Source: JBOGEN01 sp050743265 (GTDB lineage Bacteria > Actinomycetota > Actinomycetes > JBOGEN01). From it: a DNA stretch of 5,772 nt. Each line of letters starts with the position of its first letter. Positions within the stretch are counted from its first letter, which is position 1. The notes under the pieces are model-generated. The model made no database searches and was not told where the DNA came from. It was given only the letters and a program-made list of their open reading frames with translations. The stretch is from assembly GCA_050743265.1 (NCBI GenBank), contig JBOGEN010000159.1:1-5772 (forward strand). Reading direction: 5' to 3'. Made by a program: the position numbers and the translations under genes. Of the stretch, positions 1 to 5,462 are shown piece after piece.

Positions 1-32
1 CTCTCGATGGAGGGGAACTCGATCCCGCTCAT
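1..32 (-). CDS. possible start of a minus-strand gene cut by the left edge
   Basis: On the minus strand an ATG at 32-30 opens a frame that reads M-S-G-I-E-F-P-S-I-E to the window edge with no stop. A G-rich Shine-Dalgarno-like stretch (GGGGGTGG on the minus strand, about 38-45) lies a few bases upstream. Only about ten codons are visible, so no family can be recognised. The start and the ribosome-binding site are seen directly; that this is a real gene is inference. If real, it would have a leader of up to about 300 nt and would be divergent from the DUF4031 gene. Confidence 0.35.
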   Translation of the reverse strand, partial: MSGIEFPSIE

Positions 33-304
33 GGAACCACCCCCGGCGCACGGTGGGTGGGCGGCGCGGCGCCGTCCCCGTCCCGTGGCTCACCTGCAGG
101 AGTACACCCATGGGGAGCCCGCGGCAACGGAATCGACAGGACCGGGCCGTCCCCCGTACCGGCTGAGGCGACGACTCCTGCGGGGCTCGACCCTGCTGAC
201 GGGGCGGCCGGCGGTGCCGGTGGTCGACCGGGCTGGTGCGGCACGCAGGAGGGCGGGTGACGGCGACCACCCCCGAGATCCGCCGCTGTCACCCGCCTCA
301 TGTC

Positions 305-318
305 CGTGGTACACCACG
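305..318. promoter_or_regulatory. operator-like palindrome CGTGGT-AC-ACCACG
   Basis: A perfect 6-bp inverted repeat with a 2-bp centre, 67 bp upstream of the DUF4031 start. Its inner half-sites, TGGT and ACCA, resemble the half-site style of some GntR-family operators, but that similarity is loose. It could serve either the plus-strand gene or a minus-strand gene at the left edge. The symmetry is seen directly; a regulatory role is inferred. Confidence 0.3.
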
Positions 319-348
319 CGACCACCGTCCGCAACGTTTTGTGGTCAA

Positions 349-383
349 TCGGTTACCGACAGTCTCCGGCGATACGGTCACCG
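349..383. promoter_or_regulatory. two CGGTnACCG palindromes spaced 25 bp apart
   Basis: TCGGT-T-ACCGA (349-359) and CGGT-C-ACCG (375-383) share the odd palindrome CGGTnACCG, with centres at 354 and 379, 25 bp apart. The second copy overlaps the putative -10 element and reaches to within 1 nt of the GTG start at 385. Two near-identical dyads placed over a start region look like a repressor-binding pair. No known regulator is assigned. Confidence 0.35.
373..378 (+). promoter_or_regulatory. putative -10 element (TACGGT) for a leaderless DUF4031 transcript
   Basis: TACGGT fits the actinobacterial TAnnnT -10 pattern and ends 6 nt before the GTG at 385, the spacing expected when transcription begins at or next to the start codon. 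No Shine-Dalgarno sequence lies before this GTG, which agrees with a leaderless message. No clear TTGAC-like -35 box sits at 16-19 bp spacing, so the call is tentative. Confidence 0.35.
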
Positions 384-384
384 G

Positions 385-684
385 GTGGCGATCCTCGTGG
401 ACACCCCCATCTGGCATTTCCGTGGACGGCTCTGGGCGCATCTCGTCAGCGACGAGTCGTACGACGAGCTGCACGCGTTCGCGGCCCGGCTCGGCATGCC
501 CCAGCGCGCCTTCCAGGGGGACCACTACGACGTGGACGAGACCCTGCGGGAGCGGGCGATCGCACTCGGCGCCTCCGCGGTCAGCTGCCGCGAGCTGGTG
601 CTCAGGCTCCGGGCGGCGGGGCTCCGCCGTCCCCGGAGGGCCGATCAGCACGCGAGCCGGTCAGGGCCGCCAGCTCACCCATGA
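385..684 (+). CDS. DUF4031 domain-containing protein
   Basis: A 99-residue protein recognised as DUF4031, a small family of unknown function common in actinobacteria. Family hallmarks are visible in order: an N-terminal AILVDTPIW strand-like start, then FRGRLWAHLVSDESYDELH, then the highly conserved segment FAARLGMPQRAFQGDHYDV around residues 36-54, and a final helix SCRELVLRLRAAGLRR around residues 72-87. The conserved His, Asp and Tyr residues (GDHYD) could be functional, but no activity is established. GTG at 385 is chosen because homology begins right there and the upstream in-frame residues look random. The tail after about residue 87 is basic and low in complexity and lies in the 83-bp overlap with the convergent HD gene. 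The family call is firm; function is unknown. Confidence 0.85.
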   Translation: MAILVDTPIWHFRGRLWAHLVSDESYDELHAFAARLGMPQRAFQGDHYDVDETLRERAIALGASAVSCRELVLRLRAAGLRRPRRADQHASRSGPPAHP

Positions 685-1303
685 GGTTGGCCCGTGCCGC
701 GGCCTCGTACCGGTCGCGGAAGAGGGTCGTACGGAACAGCGCCGGGCGGGCCAGCAGGTCGCGCAGCACGGCCGAGCGGCCACGGCGCCAGGCGGCCTCG
801 TCCAGGACGTCGTACTCGCGCCGGACGGCCTCGACGTAGGCGGCGTACCCCTCGGCGGGGCGGCCCAGCACGCGCAGGTCCGCGTCGCAGAGCACGGCAC
901 CGTCCCTGTCGTCGGGATCGGGGTCGTGCGAGGCCGTGAGCCGGACGAGCCGCGCCACCTCGGCGACGAGGTCCGCCTCGACACGGAGAGCGGCGAGCGT
1001 CACCGTGGCCAGGTCCGCGCTGCGGTCCTCGTTGTCCGCGCGCAGCGGGTCGTACACCGCGTCGTGACACAGGGCCGCGAGCCGTACGGCGTGGACGTCG
1101 GTGGCCACGTCGGCGAGCTGCTCGACCCCGTCCAGGACGTCAGTGAGGTGGGCCGTGGTGTGGTACGCCCGGCCGGGCTCGGCGTAGCGGGCCAGCACGT
1201 GGGCGCCCGCCCCGGCGACGTCACCGCGGGCGCGCACCGCCCGTAGGGTGCGGATCCAGGCGTCCACGGGGTGCACGGGGCGCCCCTGGGGCGAGAGCGG
1301 CAC
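602..1303 (-). CDS. HD-domain protein, predicted metal-dependent phosphohydrolase (COG4339-like)
   Basis: A 233-residue soluble protein of the HD superfamily, most like the predicted metal-dependent HD phosphohydrolases (COG4339). The metal-binding pattern is visible: YHTTAHL (H48, H52), the HD pair in LCHDAVYDP (H80, D81, with D85), then the DNED segment (90-93) followed by S95. Further family blocks are SHDPDPDDRD near 125-134, CDADLRVLG at 139-147 and an REY at 162-164. The C-terminal helix ends around ANLMGEL; the last 20 or so residues are Gly/Pro/Ala-rich and fall in the overlap with DUF4031. The substrate is unknown; nucleotides or other phosphoesters are typical for the superfamily. 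The GTG at 1303 is 6 nt after the XPB stop and 11 nt from a GAGG. An in-frame GTG at 1276 has a better placed AGGGG, and 1267 is also possible, so the start is uncertain. It is probably co-transcribed with XPB. Confidence 0.85.
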   Translation of the reverse strand: MPLSPQGRPVHPVDAWIRTLRAVRARGDVAGAGAHVLARYAEPGRAYHTTAHLTDVLDGVEQLADVATDVHAVRLAALCHDAVYDPLRADNEDRSADLATVTLAALRVEADLVAEVARLVRLTASHDPDPDDRDGAVLCDADLRVLGRPAEGYAAYVEAVRREYDVLDEAAWRRGRSAVLRDLLARPALFRTTLFRDRYEAAARANLMGELAALTGSRADRPSGDGGAPPPGA

Positions 1304-1309
1304 GGTCGG

Positions 1310-2962
1310 CTACGCCTCGCCCGAGAGCACGTCGTCCGCGTCCACGATCCGGTAGGCGTACCCCTGCTCGGCGAGGAAGCGCTGGCGGTGTGCCGAGTAC
1401 TCGGCGTCGAGGGTGTCGCGTGCGATCACGGCGTAGAAGCGTGCCGTACGCCCGTCCGCCTTCGGCCGCAGCACGCGCCCCAGCCGCTGCGCCTCCTCCT
1501 GGCGTGAGCCGAACGTGCCCGACACCTGGATCGCCACCGTCGCCTCGGGCAGGTCGACGGAGAAGTTCGCCACCTTGGACACGACGAGCGTGGGGATCTC
1601 CCCGGTACGGAACGCCTCGTACAGCCGTTCCCGCTCGCGGACCGTGGTCGCACCGGTGATCGCGGGGACGTCCAGGTGCTCGGCGAGCTCGTCGAGCTGC
1701 TCGAGGTACTGCCCGATGACGAGCACCTGCTCGCCCGCGTGCCGGCGGACGAGGGCCTCGGCGACCCGGGCCTTCGTCTGCGTGGTCGAGCACAGCCGGT
1801 AGCGCACGTCCGGCTCGGCCGTGGCGTACGCGAGACGCTCGGCGTCGGTCAGCGTGACCCGCACCTCGACGCAGTCGGCCGGGGCGATCCAGCCCTGGTT
1901 CTCGATGTCCTTCCACGGCGCGTCGAAGCGCTTCGGGCCGATGAGGGAGAACACGTCGTCCTCCCGGCCGTCCTCGCGGACGAGCGTGGCGGTGAGGCCG
2001 AGCCGCCGCCGGGCCTGCAGGTCCGCCGTCATGCGGAAGATCGGCGCGGGCAGCAGGTGCACCTCGTCGTAGATCACGAGCCCCCAGTCGCGGGCGTCGA
2101 ACAGCTCGAGGTGCGTGTACGCGCCCTTCCTTCTGGTCGTCATCACCTGGTACGTGGCGATCGTGACCGGGCGGATCTCCTTGCGGGAGCCCGAGTACTC
2201 GCCCACCTCCTCTTCGGTCAGCGACGTCCGGCGCAGCAGCTCGTGCTTCCACTGCCGGGCGGCGACCGTGTTCGTGACGAGGATCAGGGTGGTGGCCTGC
2301 GCCCGGGCCATGGCCGCCACCCCGACGAGGGTCTTGCCCGCGCCGCAGGGCAGCACCACGACGCCGGACCCGCCGTGCCAGAACCCCTCCGCCGCGTCGC
2401 GCTGGTACGGGCGCAGCGACCACTCCGACTCGTCCAGGTCGATGCGGTGCGCCTCGCCGTCGACGTAGCCGGCCAGGTCCTCCGCGGGCCAGCCGAGCTT
2501 GACCAGGGCCTGCTTGAGGTGGCCCCGCTCCGAGGGGTGGACGATCACGGTGAGGTCGTCCACCCGCACCCCGACCAGCGGCTTGACCCGCTTCGACCGC
2601 AGCACCTCCTCGAGGACTGGCCGGTCCTCGACGGCGTGCAGGACGAGGCCGTGCGTGGGGTGGGTCCCCAGCCGGAGGCGCCCGTACCGGGCCATCGTCT
2701 CGGCGACGTCGACGAGCAGGGCGTGCGGCACCGGGTAGCGGGAGTAGGCGAGCAGGCTGTCCACCACCTGCTCGGCGTCGTGGCCGGCGGCCCGGGCGTT
2801 CCACAGCGCGAGCGGCGTGAGCCGGTACGTGTGGACGTGCTCGGGGGAGCGCTCCAGCTCGGCGAAGGGCGCGATCGCCGTCCGGCAGTCGGCGGCCTGC
2901 TCGTGGCCGACCTCGAGCAGCAGCGTCTTGTCGGACTGGACGATCAGCGGTCCGTCGGTCAC
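1310..2962 (-). CDS. xpb: DNA repair helicase XPB (Rad25/Ssl2-type superfamily 2 helicase)
   Basis: A 550-residue ATP-dependent 3'-5' DNA helicase/translocase of the bacterial XPB family. Domains in order: an N-terminal helicase-associated region (about 1-165, starting TDGPLIVQSDKTLLLEV), the RecA-like ATPase core (about 180-350) and the second RecA-like domain (about 370-520). Motifs seen: RPYQ at 184-187, Walker A PCGAGKT at 205-211, motif Ia NTVAARQW at 231-238, Walker B DEVH at 299-302, motif III LTAT at 323-326, the XPB-specific RED at 329-331, and motif VI QRLGRVLRP at 492-500 with both arginine fingers. All catalytic residues are intact and the length is normal for the family. The GTG at 2962 is chosen because family homology starts there and an AAAGG ribosome-binding site lies 6 nt upstream; a longer reading to 3076 adds 38 unrelated residues. 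It leads the XPB-HD unit. The family role in bacterial DNA repair or transcription-coupled processes is presumed from eukaryotic XPB. Confidence 0.95.
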   Translation of the reverse strand: MTDGPLIVQSDKTLLLEVGHEQAADCRTAIAPFAELERSPEHVHTYRLTPLALWNARAAGHDAEQVVDSLLAYSRYPVPHALLVDVAETMARYGRLRLGTHPTHGLVLHAVEDRPVLEEVLRSKRVKPLVGVRVDDLTVIVHPSERGHLKQALVKLGWPAEDLAGYVDGEAHRIDLDESEWSLRPYQRDAAEGFWHGGSGVVVLPCGAGKTLVGVAAMARAQATTLILVTNTVAARQWKHELLRRTSLTEEEVGEYSGSRKEIRPVTIATYQVMTTRRKGAYTHLELFDARDWGLVIYDEVHLLPAPIFRMTADLQARRRLGLTATLVREDGREDDVFSLIGPKRFDAPWKDIENQGWIAPADCVEVRVTLTDAERLAYATAEPDVRYRLCSTTQTKARVAEALVRRHAGEQVLVIGQYLEQLDELAEHLDVPAITGATTVRERERLYEAFRTGEIPTLVVSKVANFSVDLPEATVAIQVSGTFGSRQEEAQRLGRVLRPKADGRTARFYAVIARDTLDAEYSAHRQRFLAEQGYAYRIVDADDVLSGEA

Positions 2963-2968
2963 GGTGCA

Positions 2969-2973
2969 CCTTT
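2969..2973 (-). promoter_or_regulatory. ribosome-binding site of XPB (AAAGG)
   Basis: AAAGG on the minus strand lies 6 nt before the GTG at 2962. It decides the start against the longer in-frame reading that would begin at 3076. Confidence 0.55.
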
Positions 2974-3020
2974 GCGGGTCGCCGGGCGGGTCGACCTCCC
3001 ATTCTCCCCCCGTTCGAGGG

Positions 3021-3036
3021 CCTGGGGGCGACCAGG
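3021..3036. promoter_or_regulatory. inverted repeat CCTGG-N6-CCAGG in the divergent intergenic region
   Basis: A perfect 5-bp inverted repeat with a 6-bp spacer, midway in the 112-bp gap between the divergent XPB and CBS starts. The position would let one regulator touch both promoters. The symmetry is short for such GC-rich DNA and could be chance. No terminator is expected here because the genes diverge. Confidence 0.25.
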
Positions 3037-3061
3037 CGGAGGAGACCTGCCTGCCCGTCGG

Positions 3062-3067
3062 TACTGT
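3062..3067 (+). promoter_or_regulatory. putative -10 element (TACTGT) for the CBS-permease unit
   Basis: TACTGT matches the TAnnnT pattern and ends 7 nt before the ATG at 3075, consistent with a leaderless transcript. The only Shine-Dalgarno-like sequence, GGAGGAGA at 3038-3045, is about 30 nt upstream of the ATG and too far to serve it. No convincing -35 box was found. Confidence 0.4.
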
Positions 3068-3074
3068 CACGCGC

Positions 3075-3518
3075 ATGCGTGCGGATGAGATCGCGGTCGA
3101 CTACCCGTCCGTACGGCTCGACACCCCGGCGGTCGAGGCCGCCCACCTGCTGGCGGCGGAGAAGCTGCCAGGGCTGCTCGTCTTGGACCAGACGGGGCAC
3201 CCGCTCTGCGTGCTGCCCGGCTCCCAGGTGCTGCGGTTCATCATCCCCTCGTACGTCCAGGAGGACATCAACCTCGCCGGCGTCCTCTCCGACGAGGCGG
3301 TGCGGGACTTCACCGCACGCCTGTCCGGCAACACCGTGCGGGACGTGCTGCCGTCCACGCCGCAGCCCCTGCCCGTCGTCGAGGCCGACACCACGGGCAT
3401 GGAGATGGCCGCGCTGATGGCCCGGCTCCACTCGCCGCTCGTCGCCGTCGTGCGGGACGGCGACCTCGTCGGCGCCGTGACCGCGGCCCACCTGCTCGAG
3501 GTGCTCCTCCCTACATGA
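3075..3518 (+). CDS. two-CBS-domain (Bateman module) protein, likely regulatory subunit of the adjacent permease
   Basis: A 147-residue cytoplasmic protein made almost entirely of two CBS repeats. CBS1 spans about 7-60 (PSVRLDTPAVEAAHLLAAEK, then LPGLLVLDQTGHPLCVLPGSQVL). CBS2 spans about 88-145 (VRDVLPSTPQPLPVVEADTT, then SPLVAVVRDGDLVGAVTAAHL). Such pairs form a Bateman module that in known families binds adenine nucleotides (AMP, ATP, SAM or c-di-AMP) and gates an attached enzyme or transporter. No enzymatic or DNA-binding domain is fused. The ATG at 3075 is the only sensible start; upstream in-frame sequence is non-homologous. Its stop overlaps the permease start (ATGA, 3515-3518), so the two are translationally coupled. 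Regulation of the permease by this protein is inferred from that coupling. The ligand is unknown. Confidence 0.85.
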   Translation: MRADEIAVDYPSVRLDTPAVEAAHLLAAEKLPGLLVLDQTGHPLCVLPGSQVLRFIIPSYVQEDINLAGVLSDEAVRDFTARLSGNTVRDVLPSTPQPLPVVEADTTGMEMAALMARLHSPLVAVVRDGDLVGAVTAAHLLEVLLPT

Positions 3519-4810
3519 CCGCTGCGGTTGCCGTCGTCGTCTTCGTCGCGGCGTACGTTCTCATCGCCACCGAGAAGGTCCACCGGGTGGCGGCTGCCCT
3601 CGGCGGGGCCGCGGTCATGCTGGCGATCGGGGCGACGGACGCCGAGCACGCGTTCTACTCCAACGAGTCCGGCGTCGACTGGGACGTCATCTTCCTGCTG
3701 CTCGGCATGATGATCATCGTCGGCATCATCCGGCAGACCGGCGTCTTCGAGTACCTCGCGATCTGGGCGGCCAAGAAGGCCAAGGGCAGGCCGTACCGCA
3801 TCCTGGTGATGCTCTCGGTCATCACCGCGGTCGCCTCGGCGTTCCTCGACAACGTGACGACCGTGCTGCTCATCGCGCCGGTGACCGTGCTGCTCTGCGA
3901 GCGGCTGCGGGTGCCCGTGCCGCCGTTCCTCATCGCGATCGCACTAGCCTCGAACGTCGGCGGAACGGCCACGCTGATCGGCGACCCGCCCAACATCATC
4001 ATCGCCTCGCGCGGGGACCTGTCGTTCAACGACTTCCTGGTCCACCTGAGCCCGATCGTCCTCGTGCTGATGGTCGTGTTCCTCGGGCTCGTGCGCGTCC
4101 TGTTCCGTCACGCCTTCCGGTACGACCCGGAGCGCGTCGCCGAGGTCATGGCGCTGGACGAGAAGGAGACGCTGCACGACAAGCCGCTGCTCGTCCGCAG
4201 CCTCGCCGTGCTCGCCGTGGTCATCGCCGCCTTCGTGCTGCACACCGTGCTGGACCTGGAGCCGTCCGTCGTTGCCCTGCTCGGCGCCGGCCTGCTCGTC
4301 GCCATCACCCGCGTCACCGCCCAGGACGCGATCAACGAGGTCGAGTGGCCCACGCTGGTGTTCTTCGGCGGCCTGTTCGTCATGGTCGGCGCGCTCGTCG
4401 AGGTGGGCGTCATCGAGGAGCTGTCCGAGGCCGCGAGCGAGGCCACCGGGGGGCGGCTGTTCTTCGCGAGCATGCTGCTGCTCGGGGTGTCGGGCGTCCT
4501 GTCGGCGATCGTCGACAACATCCCGTACGTCGCGACGATGTCGCCGATCGTCGCCGACCTCGTGCAGAACATGAAGGGCGGCCCGACCGACTCGACCGTG
4601 CTCTGGTGGGCGCTCGCCCTCGGCGCGGACCTCGGGGGCAACGCGACCGCGATCGGCGCGAGCGCGAACGTCGTCGTCGTCGGGCTCGCCGAGCGCGCCG
4701 GTCACCGCATCTCGTTCTGGGAGTTCACCAAGTACGGCCTCGTCGTCGCCGTGGTGACGGTTGGGCTCTGCGCGCCGTACCTGTGGCTGCGCTACTTCGC
4801 GTTCGCCTGA
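3515..4810 (+). CDS. SLC13/ArsB/NhaD-type permease (ion transporter superfamily)
   Basis: A 431-residue polytopic inner-membrane transporter of the ion transporter (IT) superfamily, of the ArsB/NhaD/P-protein type. It has an internal two-fold repeat, each half carrying the characteristic hairpin and substrate motifs. First half: FLDNVTTVLLIAP (110-122) and ASNVGGTATLIGDPPN (145-160). Second half: IVDNIPYVATMSP (332-344) and GADLGGNATAIGASAN (370-385). About 10-12 hydrophobic segments are visible, among them residues 4-19, 58-72, 96-125, 138-163, 177-196, 226-243, 250-265, 280-300, 316-332 and 405-425. A hydrophilic loop at about 199-226 separates the halves. Family members move anions or exchange Na+ for H+; the substrate cannot be told from the sequence, and no arsenic genes are nearby. 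Translation is coupled to the CBS gene through ATGA, with a GAGGTG 11 nt upstream. The last 19 bp overlap the convergent GNAT gene. Confidence 0.9.
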   Translation: MTAAVAVVVFVAAYVLIATEKVHRVAAALGGAAVMLAIGATDAEHAFYSNESGVDWDVIFLLLGMMIIVGIIRQTGVFEYLAIWAAKKAKGRPYRILVMLSVITAVASAFLDNVTTVLLIAPVTVLLCERLRVPVPPFLIAIALASNVGGTATLIGDPPNIIIASRGDLSFNDFLVHLSPIVLVLMVVFLGLVRVLFRHAFRYDPERVAEVMALDEKETLHDKPLLVRSLAVLAVVIAAFVLHTVLDLEPSVVALLGAGLLVAITRVTAQDAINEVEWPTLVFFGGLFVMVGALVEVGVIEELSEAASEATGGRLFFASMLLLGVSGVLSAIVDNIPYVATMSPIVADLVQNMKGGPTDSTVLWWALALGADLGGNATAIGASANVVVVGLAERAGHRISFWEFTKYGLVVAVVTVGLCAPYLWLRYFAFA

Positions 4811-5427
4811 GGGGCGGGGCCCGTGTCGGGACCGCGGCGGGGCGCCGGTCCGGCTTCCGGCCAGGCCTCCGCGCGGGCGCGGTACTCGTCCTCGAGCACG
4901 CCGAGCAGCAGGTGGTCCAGCCAGACGCCGCCGACGTGGCACGACTCGCGCGTCCGCCCCTCCTGGGTGAAGCCGCACCCCTCGAGGACGGCGAGGGCGC
5001 GGTCGTTGGTCGAGAGCACCCGGGCGTCGACGCGGTGCAGCCCCAGCACGTCGAACGCCGCCATGAGCACGAGCCGGGTCGTCTCGGTACCCAGGCCCAG
5101 GTCGAGGTACGCGGGGTGCAACAGCCCCACCTCGTACCGGGCGCGCCGGTCCTCGCAGTCGAGGTCGTGCAGGGCAGCCCACCCGGCGAGGTAGCCCGAC
5201 GCCTCCACCACCCAGGCGTGCGGCGCGGCGGTCGCCAGGTGCTCGTACCACGCCCGCGCCTCGTCGCTGGTGAGCGTGCGGTGGGTCTGGACGAGCCGCC
5301 CGTGCCCGCGCTCTACCTCAGGGTGGTAGCCGAGGCGGCGTCTGCCCTCGGCGTCGCCGGGACGCGGGGGACGCAGCCGTACGCGCGGGCCGACGAGGAT
5401 GCTCGGCCGCTGGCTCACGGCGTGCAT
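4792..5427 (-). CDS. GNAT family N-acetyltransferase (RimJ/RimL-like)
   Basis: A 211-residue putative acetyl-CoA-dependent N-acetyltransferase. The fold elements appear in order: a first strand VGPRVRLRPPRPGDAE (about 12-27), the helix TSDEARAWYEHL (53-64), strands AWVVEASGYLAGWAAL (71-86) and YEVGLLHPAYLDLGLGTETT (98-117). The last holds the acetyl-CoA-binding loop LGLGTE in place of the usual GxGxG/A. Motif B follows: STNDRALAVLEGCGFTQEGR (139-158), typical of the RimJ/RimL branch. Substrate is unknown: ribosomal protein N-termini, antibiotics or small amines are all possible. The tail after about 188 is Pro/Ala/Gly-rich and its end overlaps the permease gene by 19 bp. ATG at 5427 lacks a good Shine-Dalgarno; GTG at 5418 (residue 4) is an alternative. 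It lies 35 nt downstream of the WYL-type gene and is probably co-transcribed with it. Confidence 0.85.
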   Translation of the reverse strand: MHAVSQRPSILVGPRVRLRPPRPGDAEGRRRLGYHPEVERGHGRLVQTHRTLTSDEARAWYEHLATAAPHAWVVEASGYLAGWAALHDLDCEDRRARYEVGLLHPAYLDLGLGTETTRLVLMAAFDVLGLHRVDARVLSTNDRALAVLEGCGFTQEGRTRESCHVGGVWLDHLLLGVLEDEYRARAEAWPEAGPAPRRGPDTGPAPQANAK

Positions 5428-5462
5428 GGTGCCGCATGCCGTACGTCTCCTGGAAGCCCCCG

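Larger units (their letters stand above)
33..384. other. roughly 350-bp stretch without a convincing gene
   Basis: Frames are open on both strands here, but their translations are Arg/Pro/Gly/Ala-rich with no recognisable domain, as expected for random GC-rich DNA. No riboswitch core (TPP, FMN, cobalamin, SAM-IV, ydaO/c-di-AMP) could be matched by eye. Small inverted repeats include CGGCGC-G-GCGCCG at 62-74 and CCGGC-GGT-GCCGG at 208-220. The last 85 bases differ: they are less GC-rich and hold the palindromes and -10-like element listed separately. The likely role is a regulatory region between a left-edge minus gene and the plus-strand DUF4031 gene. Confidence 0.5.

Noticed and set aside
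33..300. Riboswitch or structured RNA on either strand
   Set aside because: No consensus core of common classes was found by eye; hairpins here are no more than expected for such GC-rich DNA.
343..348. Minus-strand TTGACC as a -35 box for the left-edge gene
   Set aside because: No acceptable -10 hexamer follows at 16-19 bp spacing.
7..384. Upstream extension of the DUF4031 frame to an ATG at 7
   Set aside because: The 126 added residues are non-homologous and low in complexity; family similarity begins at the GTG at 385.
236..1246. 336-codon plus-strand open frame over DUF4031 and the HD gene
   Set aside because: It overlaps two recognised proteins in other frames; the translation has no family features.
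2963..3076. Longer XPB reading starting at 3076
   Set aside because: It adds 38 unrelated residues; the GTG at 2962 has a ribosome-binding site and is where XPB homology begins.
1676..3088. 470-codon open frame on the plus strand opposite XPB
   Set aside because: It is antisense to an intact, motif-complete helicase; its translation is Val/Arg/Gly/His-rich without any domain, as GC-rich codon bias produces.
1221..3491. 756-codon minus-strand open frame spanning XPB and the CBS gene
   Set aside because: It is in a different frame from XPB, is extremely Arg/Ala/Gly/Pro-rich, and covers the CBS gene in antisense; no homology is visible.
3944..5251. 435-codon minus-strand open frame across the permease and GNAT genes
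   Set aside because: It lies antisense to membrane-protein codons, giving Asp/His/Arg/Gln-rich text with no domain; the permease and GNAT frames have clear family motifs.
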